From Sphingopyxis sp. (lineage in GTDB: Bacteria; Pseudomonadota; Alphaproteobacteria; Sphingomonadales; Sphingomonadaceae), in contig JAEULK010000093.1 of assembly GCA_016793775.1 (NCBI GenBank), positions 1-59,397 of the forward strand: a stretch of 59,397 nt of DNA, read 5' to 3'. Both the position numbers and the translations under genes were made by a program. Positions 7,974-17,531 of this stretch are shown piece by piece (within the stretch, counting starts at the first letter, position 1; each line of letters opens with the position of its first letter). The notes under the pieces are model-generated. The model did not search any database. It was given only the letters and a program-made list of their open reading frames with translations, and was not told where the DNA came from.

Positions 7974-9482
7974 ATGAACCCTATGCGGTTGGTCATCATC
8001 GGGGGAGGAACGGCAGGCTGGATGGCCGCGGCGTGTTTGCGCCGGTTCCTGCCCGCGGGCTGGTCGATCCAGCTCGTCGAATCCGAAGAGATCGGCACCG
8101 TCGGGGTCGGCGAGGCGACGATCCCGCAGATCCAGCTGTTCAACCAGGCGCTCGGTATCGACGAGGATGAATTTCTCGCCGCGACGCAGGGCACGATCAA
8201 GCTCGGCATCGAATTCGCCGACTGGACGCGGCCGGGGCATCGTTACATGCATGCGTTCGGCGCGATCGGGCGCGGGCTGGGGCTGCTGCCCTTCCAACAT
8301 TATTGGCTGCGCGGGCGCGCGGCGGGCGCGGCGCAGAGCCTCGACCATTATGCCCTCAACGAAGGCGCGGCGCGCGCCGGGCGGTTCCAGCGCGGGGCGC
8401 CGCGCACGTCCGAGCATCTGGGGGCGATGCCCTATGCCTTTCATTTCGATGCCGCGCTTTATGCCGCCTATTTGCGAAAACTGGCCGAACGCAACAGGGT
8501 CGAGCGGATCGAGGGCAAGGTCGTCGATGTCATATGCGACGCCGAAAGCGGCGATGTCGCCTGGGTGACGCTCGCCGACCGCCGCACGGTCAGCGGCGAT
8601 TTCTTCATCGACTGCTCGGGCTTTCGCGGACTGCTGATCGAGGGCGCGCTCGAAACGGGCTATGAGGACTGGTCGCACTGGTTGCCGTGCAACCGCGCGC
8701 TCGCGGTGCCCTGCGGCCATGGCGAGACGCCGCAACTGCCCTATACGCGCGCGACCGCGCGCGACGCGGGATGGCAATGGCGCATCCCGCTCCAGCACCG
8801 CACCGGCAACGGCTATGTCTATGCGGCGGACTATATTTCGGACGAGGATGCGGCGGCGACCCTGCTCGCGAACCTCGACGGCGAGGCGCAGGCCGAACCG
8901 CGGCGGCTCGCCTTCACTACCGGCAAGCGCCGCCGCATGTGGAACCGCAATGTCGTCGCGATCGGCCTCGCCAGCGGTTTCCTCGAACCGCTCGAATCGA
9001 CGAGCATCCACCTGATCCAGTCGGCGATCTCGCGGCTGCTCAACATGCTGCCCGCCGGCCAGCCCGACCCGGCGCTGGTCGCCGAATATAATCGCCAGGC
9101 CGATTTCGAGATGGAGCGTATCCGCGACTTCATCATTCTCCATTACAAGGCCACCGAAAGGCGCGACACGCAATTCTGGCGCGACCGCGCGGCGATGGAC
9201 ATTCCGGATACGCTCGCCGCCAAGATCGAATTGTTCCGCGCGCAGGGGCTGATCTTCCGCGAGCATGAGGAATTGTTCACCGAGTCGGGCTGGCTCCAGG
9301 TGTTCGCGGGGCAGGGGATCGAGCCGCTTGCCTGGCACCCGCTCGCCGACAGTCTCTCGATGCGCGACCTGTCCGACTTTATGGCGATGAACGCGACGCT
9401 GGTGGCGCGCGAGGTTGCGCAGATGGAGGGCTATGACGCCTTCCTCGCCCGGTTCGCGCCAACCGCCGGAGTCCCCGCATGA
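7974..9482 (+). CDS. Tryptophan halogenase-like flavoprotein (first copy)
   Basis: A 502-residue FAD-dependent protein of the tryptophan-7-halogenase family. The nucleotide-binding motif GGGTAGWMAA is at residues ~9-18, the halogenase-type WxWxIP segment reads WQWRIPLQHRTGNGYVY, and FIDCSGFRG is the second FAD contact. Family members halogenate indoles with reduced FAD, chloride and oxygen. In sphingomonads and Caulobacter, though, paralogues sit beside TonB receptors and glycoside hydrolases and their substrate is unknown. The ATG at 7974 is used because the Rossmann strand starts within 6 residues. The gene overlaps the amylase start (ATGA). A true halogenase role here is not established. 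Confidence 0.88.
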   Translation: MNPMRLVIIGGGTAGWMAAACLRRFLPAGWSIQLVESEEIGTVGVGEATIPQIQLFNQALGIDEDEFLAATQGTIKLGIEFADWTRPGHRYMHAFGAIGRGLGLLPFQHYWLRGRAAGAAQSLDHYALNEGAARAGRFQRGAPRTSEHLGAMPYAFHFDAALYAAYLRKLAERNRVERIEGKVVDVICDAESGDVAWVTLADRRTVSGDFFIDCSGFRGLLIEGALETGYEDWSHWLPCNRALAVPCGHGETPQLPYTRATARDAGWQWRIPLQHRTGNGYVYAADYISDEDAAATLLANLDGEAQAEPRRLAFTTGKRRRMWNRNVVAIGLASGFLEPLESTSIHLIQSAISRLLNMLPAGQPDPALVAEYNRQADFEMERIRDFIILHYKATERRDTQFWRDRAAMDIPDTLAAKIELFRAQGLIFREHEELFTESGWLQVFAGQGIEPLAWHPLADSLSMRDLSDFMAMNATLVAREVAQMEGYDAFLARFAPTAGVPA

Positions 9483-11290
9483 TCCGCCGTCTCGCCTGGC
9501 TTGCGCTTCTGCTCGCACCGCTTTCCGCTGCGGCGCAGCAGGCCGATATCGCGGCGGTGCGCGATCGCGCGCCGACCGACGAGATGGTCTATTTCGTGCT
9601 GCCCGACCGCTTCGAGAACGGCGATGCGACGAACGACAAGGGCGGACTGAAGGGCGACCGGCTGGCAACCGGCTACGACCCCGCCGCCAAGGGCTTCTAC
9701 CACGGCGGCGACCTCGCGGGTCTGACCAAAAGGCTCGCCTATATCCAGGGGCTGGGGGCGACCGCGATCTGGTTCGCGCCGGTGTTCAAGAACAAGCCCG
9801 TGCAGGGCCCGAAGGGCGACGAGAGTTCGGGCTATCACGGCTATTGGGTCACCGACTTCACGCAGGTCGATCCGCATTTCGGCACCAATGCCGAGTTCAA
9901 AGCCTTCGTCGATGCGGCGCACAAGCGCGGGATGAAGGTCTATATGGACATCATCACCAACCACACCGCCGACGTCATCCGCTACGCCGACGGCGACGCG
10001 GCGGGTTACAAATATCGCGGGTTGGCCGACTATCCCTATTCGCGCGCCGGCGGCGTCAGCGGCGCGCCGATCAACCCCGGTTTCGTCGGCGACCATGATC
10101 CGCGCCCGCAGAATTGGGCCAGGCTCACCGACCCGCGCTTCGCCTACACGCCGGTGGTGCCGAAGGGCGAGGAGAAGGTGAAGGTCCCTGCCTGGCTCAA
10201 CGATCCGATCTATTACCACAATCGCGGCAACAGCGACTGGGTGGGCGAATCCTCGCTCTATGGCGATTTTGCGGGTCTGGACGATCTTGCGACCGAACAT
10301 CCGAAGGTGGTCGAGGGCTTCATCGACATCTATGGCCGCTGGATCGACGAATTCGGCATCGATGGCTTCCGCATCGACACCGCCAAACATGTGAACCCCG
10401 AGTTCTGGCAAGCCTTCGTCCCCGCGATGCAGGCGCGCGCGCGGGCGAAGGGCATCCCCAATTTTCACATCTTCGGCGAAGTCTATATCGACGCGGTCGA
10501 TCCGGGCGCGCTCGCCTGGCACACCCATGCGGCGGGGCTTCCCGCGGTGCTCGACTTCGCTTTCGCACGCGCCACCATCGACGCGGTGAGCGGCACCAAG
10601 GGCACCGCCGACTTCGCGCGGCTGTTCGACGGCGATCTGCTCTACAAGGGCGGCGCGGCGGCGGCGCAGCAATTGCCGACCTTCCTCGGCAATCACGACA
10701 TGGGGCGCTTCGCGATGTTCGTGAAACAGGCGAATCCCAAGGCGAGCGAGGCCGAACTGCTCCAGCGGGTGATGCTCGGTCATGCGATGCTGCTGACTTT
10801 GCGCGGGGTGCCAGTGATCTATTATGGCGACGAGCAGGGCTTCGTCTCCGACGGCGGCGATCAACTGGCGCGCGAGGATATGTTCCCGTCGAAGGTCGAG
10901 CTTTACAACGACAACGACCTGATCGGCTCGGACGCGACGACCGCGACCGCCAATTTCGACCCCGGCCATCCGCTCTACCGCCACATCGCGGCGCTTTCGG
11001 CCATCCGGCGCAAGGTACCGGCGCTGTCGCGCGGTGCGACGAAGGTCCGTGCTTTCTCCGAAAAGCCGGGCCTGCTCGCGGTCTCGCGTTTCGACCCCGA
11101 TAGCGGGCGCGAGGTCGTGCTCGCGTATAATACGTCTGCAACGCCGCTGACTGCGACGATTGCCATCGACATGAAAAGCGCGGGCTTTACCGCGCTCCAT
11201 GGCGACTGTCCGGCGGCCCCCGCCGCGCAGGGCAGCCTCCACCTGTCCCTCCCCGCCTTCGGCACCGCCATCTGCCAGGCCAGCGAATAA
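9479..11290 (+). CDS. Secreted alpha-amylase/cyclomaltodextrinase-like GH13 enzyme
   Basis: A 603-residue glycoside hydrolase family 13 enzyme with signal peptide (LAWLALLLAPLSAAAQQ), so periplasmic or exported. The catalytic triad is visible: Asp300 in GFRIDTAKHV, Glu334 in FHIFGEVYID and Asp407 in FLGNHDMGR. The N-terminal signature is MVYFVLPDRFENGD, and a C-terminal beta domain follows the barrel. It presumably cuts malto-oligosaccharides that enter through the TonB receptor. The start overlaps the stop of the halogenase-like gene by 4 bases. The exact specificity (alpha-1,4 hydrolysis versus cyclodextrin opening) cannot be read from sequence alone. Confidence 0.92.
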   Translation: MIRRLAWLALLLAPLSAAAQQADIAAVRDRAPTDEMVYFVLPDRFENGDATNDKGGLKGDRLATGYDPAAKGFYHGGDLAGLTKRLAYIQGLGATAIWFAPVFKNKPVQGPKGDESSGYHGYWVTDFTQVDPHFGTNAEFKAFVDAAHKRGMKVYMDIITNHTADVIRYADGDAAGYKYRGLADYPYSRAGGVSGAPINPGFVGDHDPRPQNWARLTDPRFAYTPVVPKGEEKVKVPAWLNDPIYYHNRGNSDWVGESSLYGDFAGLDDLATEHPKVVEGFIDIYGRWIDEFGIDGFRIDTAKHVNPEFWQAFVPAMQARARAKGIPNFHIFGEVYIDAVDPGALAWHTHAAGLPAVLDFAFARATIDAVSGTKGTADFARLFDGDLLYKGGAAAAQQLPTFLGNHDMGRFAMFVKQANPKASEAELLQRVMLGHAMLLTLRGVPVIYYGDEQGFVSDGGDQLAREDMFPSKVELYNDNDLIGSDATTATANFDPGHPLYRHIAALSAIRRKVPALSRGATKVRAFSEKPGLLAVSRFDPDSGREVVLAYNTSATPLTATIAIDMKSAGFTALHGDCPAAPAAQGSLHLSLPAFGTAICQASE

Positions 11291-11302
11291 GCGAAAGCAT
11301 AA

Positions 11303-12949
11303 GTGACGACGAATCAGCCTCTTCACAAAGCAGATATCTTGCCCGTCGCCGCTGACACGCCCTGGTGGAAGGGCGCGGCGATCTATCAGATCTATCCGCG
11401 CAGCTTCGCCGATTCGAACGGCGACGGCATCGGCGACCTTGCCGGCATCACCGCGCGGCTCGACTATGTCGCGGGTCTCGGCGTCGATGCGATCTGGCTG
11501 TCGCCTTTCTATCCCTCCCCGATGGACGATTTCGGCTATGACATCGCCGACTATTGCGGCGTCGATCCGATCTTCGGCGACCTCGCCGATTTCGACGCGC
11601 TGGTCGCGCGCGCGCATGGCCTGGGGCTGAAGGTCACCACCGACCTCGTCTTCGCGCATACCTCGGACCAGCACGCTTGGTTCGCGGAAAGCCGCGCGAG
11701 CCGCCACAATGACAAGGCCGACTGGTATGTGTGGGCCGACGCGAAGGCCGACGGCTCGCCCCCGACCAACTGGCAGTCGGTGTTCGGCGGCCCCGCCTGG
11801 ACATGGGACGCGCGGCGCGGGCAGTATTTCATGCATAATTTCCTGACCAGCCAGCCGCAGCTCAACGTCCACAATCGCGCCGTGCAGGACGCACTGCTTG
11901 CCGTCGTGCGTTTCTGGCTCGACCGCGGCGTCGACGGTTTTCGCATCGATGCGATCAATTTTTCGATGCACGACCCCGAATTGCGTGACAATCCGCCGGC
12001 GCCGCCATCGAACAAGGTCCGCACCCGGCCGTTCGATTTCCAACAGAAGATCCACAACCAATCGCATCCCGACATCCCGCTCTTCCTCGAACGCATCCGC
12101 GCGCTGATGGACGATTATCCGGGCAGCTTCACCGTCGCCGAGGTCGGCGGCGACGAGGCCGAGCGCGAGATGAAGAGCTTCACCGCGGGCGAGCGGCGGC
12201 TGAACAGCGCCTATGGCTTCAACTTCCTCTACGCCGACCGGCTGACCCCGAAACTGGTGCGCGAGGCGGCCGAGCAATGGTCCGACGCCCCCGGGGTCGG
12301 CTGGCCGAGCTGGGCGTTCGAGAACCACGACGCGCCGCGCGCGGTGTCGCGCTGGGCGGTCGAGGGGGTCGCGGCCGCCGCCTCTGCGCGGATGAAGATG
12401 GCGCTGCTCTGTGCGCTGCGCGGCAATATCATCCTCTATAATGGGGAGGAGCTGGGGCTCGATCAGGTCGATATCCCGTTCGAGCTGGTCAAGGATCCCG
12501 AGGCGCTGAAGAACTGGCCGCTGACGCTGTCGCGCGACGGCGCGCGCACCCCGCTGCCCTGGGTCGCGGAGGCGGTCAATGCGGGTTTCTCGGACGCCGA
12601 TCCCTGGTTGCCGCTTGGCGACAGTCACGCCGCGCTCGCGGTCGACCGGCAACAGGATGATCCGGATTCGCTGCTGGAACTCACCCGCCATCTGCTCGCG
12701 CTGCGCGCTGCCAGCCCGGCGCTGCGGCGCGGCGCCAACGACCGCTGGATCGTCGAGGGCGACCTGCTCGGTTTCGACCGGGTGGGCGAGGGACAGCGGC
12801 TGCGCTGCCTCTACAATCTGGGCGCCGCGGCGATCGACATATCGCGCCGCACCGCCGGCGGCACGCCGCTGCTGCAAGTCAACGGCGCTGACACCAAGAG
12901 CCTGCCGCCTGCGGGCGCGCTGTGGCTCGATATTTCAGGGGACGAATGA
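11303..12949 (+). CDS. Cytoplasmic alpha-glucosidase (GH13, oligo-1,6/maltase type)
   Basis: A 548-residue GH13 exo-enzyme without signal peptide. It has the start signature WWKGAAIYQIYPRSF, ADSNGDGIGDLAGI, and the triad Asp216 (GFRIDAINFS), Glu280 (FTVAEVGGDE) and Asp343 (FENHDAPRAV). It would release glucose from maltose and short maltodextrins brought in by the MFS transporter. The start is GTG at 11303, 12 bases after the amylase stop; the stop overlaps the start of the GH97 gene. It is part of one operon with the other hydrolases. Oligo-1,6-glucosidase, trehalose synthase-like or sucrose-active variants share these motifs, so substrate preference is inferred from context. Confidence 0.92.
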   Translation: MTTNQPLHKADILPVAADTPWWKGAAIYQIYPRSFADSNGDGIGDLAGITARLDYVAGLGVDAIWLSPFYPSPMDDFGYDIADYCGVDPIFGDLADFDALVARAHGLGLKVTTDLVFAHTSDQHAWFAESRASRHNDKADWYVWADAKADGSPPTNWQSVFGGPAWTWDARRGQYFMHNFLTSQPQLNVHNRAVQDALLAVVRFWLDRGVDGFRIDAINFSMHDPELRDNPPAPPSNKVRTRPFDFQQKIHNQSHPDIPLFLERIRALMDDYPGSFTVAEVGGDEAEREMKSFTAGERRLNSAYGFNFLYADRLTPKLVREAAEQWSDAPGVGWPSWAFENHDAPRAVSRWAVEGVAAAASARMKMALLCALRGNIILYNGEELGLDQVDIPFELVKDPEALKNWPLTLSRDGARTPLPWVAEAVNAGFSDADPWLPLGDSHAALAVDRQQDDPDSLLELTRHLLALRAASPALRRGANDRWIVEGDLLGFDRVGEGQRLRCLYNLGAAAIDISRRTAGGTPLLQVNGADTKSLPPAGALWLDISGDE

Positions 12950-14988
12950 TGCGCCATGTTCTGATGCTTGCGGCCGCTGTCGCGGCAACGCCGACCTTTG
13001 CCCAGCAGGCCCCGGCGCCGGTCACGGCGACCTCGCCCGACGGATCGCTGGTGCTGACCGTCGCGACCGACAACGACCAGCGCCCGACCTGGTCGCTGTC
13101 GCGCAAGGGGCGGTTGCTGATCGCGCCGTCGAAGCTCGGCTTCATCCTGACCGACGGCATCGGGCTGCAACGCGGCTTCGCGATCGCCGGCGTCGAGCGC
13201 GTCAGCGCCGATGCGACCTGGGAACAGCCGTGGGGCGAGCGCCGCTTCGTGCGCGACAAGCACAACGAACTGCTCGTGCGGTTGCAGCAGAATGAGAGCT
13301 GGGGCGGCCATGCGATGAACATCCGCTTCCGCCTGTTCGACGACGGCATCGGCTTTCGCTACGAACTGCCCGAGCAGGCGGGGCTGAATACCGCGAAGAT
13401 CTCCGACGAGATCACCGAGTTCGACATCGTGCCCAAGGGCACGGCGTGGTGGATCACCGGCGGCGAGTGGAACCGGTACGAACAGGTTTATCAGGAAACG
13501 CCGATCGACGCGGTCGCGACCGCGCACACACCGATCACGATGCGGCTGGAGGACGGCACGCACCTCGCGTTCCACGAGGCGGCGCTGGTCGATTATGCCG
13601 GCATGTGGTTCAAGCGCGCCGAGGGGCAGAAGTTCCGCGCCACCCTGTCGCCCTCGTCGCGCGGGCCGCGGGTGATCCGCGACCTACCGTTCGCGACGCC
13701 GTGGCGCACGCTGCGCGTCGCCGACAGCGCGGCGGGGTTGGTCGAGAACGACCTCGAACTCAACCTCAACGAACCGAACAAGCTTGGCGACACGAGCTGG
13801 TTCAAGCCGATGAAATATGTCGGCATCTGGTGGGGCATGATCCGCGGCGACTGGAGCTGGGCCGAGGGGCCGAAGCATGGCGCAACCACAGCGCGCACCA
13901 AGGCGACGATCGATTTCGCCGCCAAGCACGGTTTCGGCGGCGTGCTGGTCGAAGGCTGGAACAAGGGCTGGAACGGCAATTGGTTCGGCCATGGCGACGA
14001 ATTCAGCTTCACCCAGGCGACGCCCGATTTCGACCTCAAGGGCATCACCGACTATGCGCGCAAAAAGGGAGTGCAGCTGATCGGTCATCATGAAACCGGC
14101 GGCAATATCGCGGTCTATGAGGCGCAGCTCGACGATGCCATGAAGCTCTATGGCGAACTCGGCGTCGGCACGGTCAAGACCGGCTATGTCGCCGATGCGG
14201 GCGGCATCATCGCGCCGGGCGACGCGCCGGGCGAGACGCGCATGGAATGGCACGACGGCCAGCGCCAGGTGCAGCATCATCTGAAGGTCGTCGAGACCGC
14301 CGCCAAATATCATGTCGCGGTCAACCCGCATGAGCCGGTCAAGGATACAGGCCTGCGCCGCACCTATCCCAACTGGGTCGCGCGCGAGGGCGCACGCGGC
14401 ATGGAATATAACGCCTGGGGCCGCTTCGCGAACGGACCCGAGCATGAGCCGACGCTCGTCTATACGCGCATGCTGTCGGGCCCGATGGATTTCACCCCCG
14501 GCGTGCTCAGCCTCGAGGGCGCGAATCACGACCCGCTCGCCTCGACGCTGGCGAAGCAGCTCGGCCTCTATCTCGCCATCTATTCGCCGATCCAGATGGC
14601 GGCCGATTTCACCGACACGCTGGCGAAATTCCCGCGCGAGCTGGACTTCATTTCCAAGGTCCCCGCCGACTGGGCCGAGAGCCATTTGATCGCGGGCGCG
14701 GTCGGCGATTATGCGATCTTTGCGCGCAAGGACCGGAACAGTGCCGACTGGTATGTCGGCGGGGTCAACGACGCGACCGAACGCACGCTCGACCTTAGCT
14801 TCGATTTCCTCGAACCGGGCAAGATCTACACCGCGACCATCTACAGGGACGGCGATGGTGCGACCTATCTCACCGACGCGCGGCACCGGATCGCTTATGA
14901 GACGCGTCAAGTGAAGAAGGGCGACACCTACAAGCTATGGCTCGCGCCCGGCGGCGGCGCGGCGATCCGGTTCGCACCTGGCAAGTGA
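12946..14988 (+). CDS. Glycoside hydrolase family 97 (SusB-like alpha-glucosidase/galactosidase)
   Basis: About 680 residues with a signal peptide (RHVLMLAAAVAATPTFAQQ). The N-terminal beta-super-sandwich begins TSPDGSLVLTVATDN, and the catalytic barrel contains GVLVEGWNKGWNGNW, HHETGGNIAVYE, GVGTVKTGYVADAGG and NPHEPVKDTGLRRTYPN, all characteristic of GH97. These calcium-dependent periplasmic enzymes hydrolyse alpha-glucosidic (inverting group) or alpha-galactosidic (retaining group) bonds; the group is not decided here. Two adjacent ATGs (12946, 12949) are possible; the first overlaps the preceding stop as ATGATG. It is the third hydrolase of the operon, so a SusB-like maltodextrin role is most likely. 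Confidence 0.9.
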   Translation: MMRHVLMLAAAVAATPTFAQQAPAPVTATSPDGSLVLTVATDNDQRPTWSLSRKGRLLIAPSKLGFILTDGIGLQRGFAIAGVERVSADATWEQPWGERRFVRDKHNELLVRLQQNESWGGHAMNIRFRLFDDGIGFRYELPEQAGLNTAKISDEITEFDIVPKGTAWWITGGEWNRYEQVYQETPIDAVATAHTPITMRLEDGTHLAFHEAALVDYAGMWFKRAEGQKFRATLSPSSRGPRVIRDLPFATPWRTLRVADSAAGLVENDLELNLNEPNKLGDTSWFKPMKYVGIWWGMIRGDWSWAEGPKHGATTARTKATIDFAAKHGFGGVLVEGWNKGWNGNWFGHGDEFSFTQATPDFDLKGITDYARKKGVQLIGHHETGGNIAVYEAQLDDAMKLYGELGVGTVKTGYVADAGGIIAPGDAPGETRMEWHDGQRQVQHHLKVVETAAKYHVAVNPHEPVKDTGLRRTYPNWVAREGARGMEYNAWGRFANGPEHEPTLVYTRMLSGPMDFTPGVLSLEGANHDPLASTLAKQLGLYLAIYSPIQMAADFTDTLAKFPRELDFISKVPADWAESHLIAGAVGDYAIFARKDRNSADWYVGGVNDATERTLDLSFDFLEPGKIYTATIYRDGDGATYLTDARHRIAYETRQVKKGDTYKLWLAPGGGAAIRFAPGK

Positions 14989-16472
14989 GCGAAACCCCGC
15001 CCTTCCGCATCGTCATCCTCGGCGGCGGGACGGCGGGCTGGATGACCGCCTGCCTGTTCGCGAAGCAGTGGCGCGGGCGCGGGGAGGTCATCGTCATCGA
15101 ATCGCCCGACATCGGCATCATCGGGGTCGGCGAGGGATCGACCCCGCAAATGAAGGCCTTTTTCGACACGCTGGGCATCGCCGAAGCCGCGTGGATGCCG
15201 GCGTGCGATGCGACCTACAAGCTCGGCATCAGGTTTGATGGCTGGTCGGCGGTCGGGGCGGACTATTTCCATCCTTTTCCGGGTCCGCTCGACCTCCACA
15301 CCCAGCCGCAGTTCGTCCGCAACGCGGCGCTCCGCCGCGCCGGGGTCGATGTGCCCGCGAACCCCGATCTCTTCTATCTTGCGCCGCGGCTCGCCGACGC
15401 GGGAATGGGGCCGCACCCCACCGAGAATTTCCCGTTCGAGATCAGCTACGGCTATCATTTCGACGCCTTTAAGGTCGGCGCCTTCCTGCGCGACCATGCC
15501 GTGAAGCTGGGCGTTACCCATCTGCCGCGCAAGGTGGACGCGGTGCGCGTCGATGCCGATGGGCAGGTGACGGCGCTGATCCTCGATGACGGCGAGGCGA
15601 TCGCGGGCGACTTCTTCGTCGATTGCTCGGGCTTTCGCGCGATGATCGCCGAGGGCGCGCTCGGCGTCAGATTCCTGCCCTTCGCCGACAATCTGTTCAA
15701 CGACCGCGCGGTTGTGATGCCGACCCCGCATGCCGACGGCGTGCCGCTGGTTACTGCGACCGGCAGTAGCGCGATGAGCGCGGGCTGGCGCTGGACGATC
15801 CCGCTGACCAGCCGCGTCGGCAACGGCTATGTCTTTTCGAGCCGCTATATCGACCCCGACGCCGCCGAGGCCGAACTGCGCTCGGCGCTCGGCGTCGGCG
15901 AGGATGTCGCGGCGCGGCACTTGCAGATGAAGGTCGGGCGGCTCGCCGACAGCTGGACCGGCAATTGCCTGGCGATGGGACTGGCGCAAGGGTTCATCGA
16001 GCCGCTTGAGGCGACCGCGCTCCACATCGTCATGGCCACCGCGCAGGAATTCATCGCGGCGTTCGAGGGCGGCGGCTTCACCGCCCAGCATCGGAGCGTC
16101 TTCAACCAGCGCATCGCCGCGCGCTACGAAGGCATCCGCGACTATATCGTCGCCCATTACCGGATGAACCAGCGCACCGATGCGGGCGAATATTGGCGCG
16201 ACGCGGCCGCGATGGAGGCGCTGTCGGACGATCTGAAGGCGATGATCACCGCCTGGTTCACCGGTGCCGATCTCGATGAGGCGATCGCCCAACTCGGCAT
16301 CGGCGCCTATTATGGCAGCATCAGCTGGCATTGCCTGTTCGCGGGCTATGGCGTGTTTCCCGATGCGGCGAAAATGCGACCGCCGCCCGATGGCCTGGGC
16401 GACACGGCCGCGGTCGCCGATTTCCTGCGCCGCGCATCGATGAATTTCGCGCTGCCCCGTCATGGCAGTTAG
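14985..16472 (+). CDS. Tryptophan halogenase-like flavoprotein (second copy)
   Basis: A 495-residue FAD protein, paralogous to the product of 7974-9482: GGGTAGWMTACLF near the N-terminus, DFFVDCSGFRAM, WRWTIPLTSRVGNGYVF and GLAQGFIEPLEATALH. The start is GTG at 14985, overlapping the GH97 stop (GTGA); it gives a protein beginning SETPPFRIVILGGG. It is the last gene of the hydrolase operon. Two members of this family bracketing three glycosidases point to a role tied to the carbohydrate system rather than to indole secondary metabolism, but the reaction is unknown. Confidence 0.88.
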   Translation: MSETPPFRIVILGGGTAGWMTACLFAKQWRGRGEVIVIESPDIGIIGVGEGSTPQMKAFFDTLGIAEAAWMPACDATYKLGIRFDGWSAVGADYFHPFPGPLDLHTQPQFVRNAALRRAGVDVPANPDLFYLAPRLADAGMGPHPTENFPFEISYGYHFDAFKVGAFLRDHAVKLGVTHLPRKVDAVRVDADGQVTALILDDGEAIAGDFFVDCSGFRAMIAEGALGVRFLPFADNLFNDRAVVMPTPHADGVPLVTATGSSAMSAGWRWTIPLTSRVGNGYVFSSRYIDPDAAEAELRSALGVGEDVAARHLQMKVGRLADSWTGNCLAMGLAQGFIEPLEATALHIVMATAQEFIAAFEGGGFTAQHRSVFNQRIAARYEGIRDYIVAHYRMNQRTDAGEYWRDAAAMEALSDDLKAMITAWFTGADLDEAIAQLGIGAYYGSISWHCLFAGYGVFPDAAKMRPPPDGLGDTAAVADFLRRASMNFALPRHGS

Positions 16473-16731
16473 CGAAACTGGGCTATCCGGCGACCCAATC
16501 CGACAATATTGGCCGCATTAAATTCTCATTCATGAGATATTTGTTCATATTCTAAAGTCATTTTACGCCTAAGCACGGATCGTCGTGTTTAACCGTCGTT
16601 GACGAACGGGGTGGGCCAGCCTCGTTGACGGCGGGGGCTAGGCGATGCGATGCGGGTGGGGTTTTTGACGCGAATACGGATAGCAACGGCTTGATGTCTC
16701 TTCTGGGCGCTGTTGATATCAGGAGGAAGAC

Positions 16732-17346
16732 ATGACGGAACCCCGCTTCTCGGATATCCAGGAGGAGCATGATGCCGAGGCCGATCGCCGCGGCGGCGAT
16801 CGCTATCGCACCGTGTGGCGCATCGCCAAGGTCACGCGCGATGGCGACGCCGGGCTGTGGCGCGTGCGCAACATGTCCGACGGCGGCATGATGCTCGCGG
16901 TCGAGGTTCCGGTGACGATCGGCGAACGGCTCGAGATCGCGCTGTCCGAAACCATCGTCATTTCGGGCCGCGTCGCCTGGTGCGAGGCGGGCAAGTGCGG
17001 CGTCGCCTTCGACGCTGCGGTCGATGGCAACGATGTGCTCAAACAGCTCGCCGCCGAACAGCAGTCGGGGGACTATCGTGCGCCGCGCCTGCCGGTGCAC
17101 ACAAGCGCGCAACTGATCATGGACGGCGAGACCAGCCAGATCGAACTCGCCGACCTGTCGCAGAGCGGGGCGGGTTTCGTCCATGGCGGCCAGTTCGAGG
17201 TCGGCAAGGCGCTCGAACTCGTGCTGCCGGGCGACATCCGCCGCAAGGCGATCGTCCGCTGGTCGCGCGCCGGGCGCGGCGGGCTCTGGCTCACCGAGCC
17301 GTTGGGGCGGGCCGACCTGGAGAGTATCCGCCACTTTCGGGGGTGA
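16732..17346 (+). CDS. Double PilZ-domain protein, putative c-di-GMP receptor
   Basis: A 204-residue cytoplasmic protein with two PilZ-like halves. The first has an Arg cluster (DRRGGDRYR, residues ~18-26) and NMSDGGMML, fitting the RxxxR and (D/N)xSxxG c-di-GMP contacts. The second has YRAPRLPV and ADLSQSGAGFV. PilZ proteins bind cyclic di-GMP and adjust motility, exopolysaccharide or secretion. A strong AGGAGGAAG precedes the ATG. It stands alone between the sugar operon and the injection-system operon, 520 bases ahead of the latter. Whether it controls that operon is unknown. The 259 bases before it hold only an AT-rich stretch with a small palindrome at 16525-16536. Confidence 0.8.
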   Translation: MTEPRFSDIQEEHDAEADRRGGDRYRTVWRIAKVTRDGDAGLWRVRNMSDGGMMLAVEVPVTIGERLEIALSETIVISGRVAWCEAGKCGVAFDAAVDGNDVLKQLAAEQQSGDYRAPRLPVHTSAQLIMDGETSQIELADLSQSGAGFVHGGQFEVGKALELVLPGDIRRKAIVRWSRAGRGGLWLTEPLGRADLESIRHFRG

Positions 17347-17374
17347 GGGATGGTTCCGGCCCGAATTTTGCGTT

Positions 17375-17392
17375 CCCCGGCGAAAGCCGGGG
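17375..17392. repeat. REP-like hairpin
   Basis: CCCCGGC-GAAA-GCCGGGG is a perfect 7-bp stem with a GNRA-type loop, 28 bases after the PilZ gene. The surrounding wording (GTTCCCCGGCGAAAGCCGGGGCCC) is familiar as a dispersed intergenic repeat in sphingomonads. It may also end PilZ transcription, although no T tract follows. Confidence 0.6.
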
Positions 17393-17511
17393 CCCAGGTT
17401 GTCTAGCCATCCGGACCCGGCCTTTCGCCGAGGACCACCACTTTTCGTCACGGAGGTCTTGACCCGGAGCCTGCCTTTTCTTTTGTCCGACGTCGGAAGA
17501 AGCAAGTCGGG

Positions 17512-17531
17512 TCCCGGGCCAGGCCCCGGGA
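17512..17531. repeat. Second REP-like imperfect hairpin
   Basis: TCCCGGGCC-A-GGCCCCGGGA folds with one bulged base and is followed by ATGACGAC. With the element at 17375 it forms a REP pair about 120 bases apart, a BIME-like arrangement. Confidence 0.5.

Noticed and set aside
9431-12877. 1148-codon minus-strand open frame opposite the amylase and glucosidase genes
   Set aside because: Arg-rich shadow of GH13 genes, which show full catalytic motifs on the plus strand.
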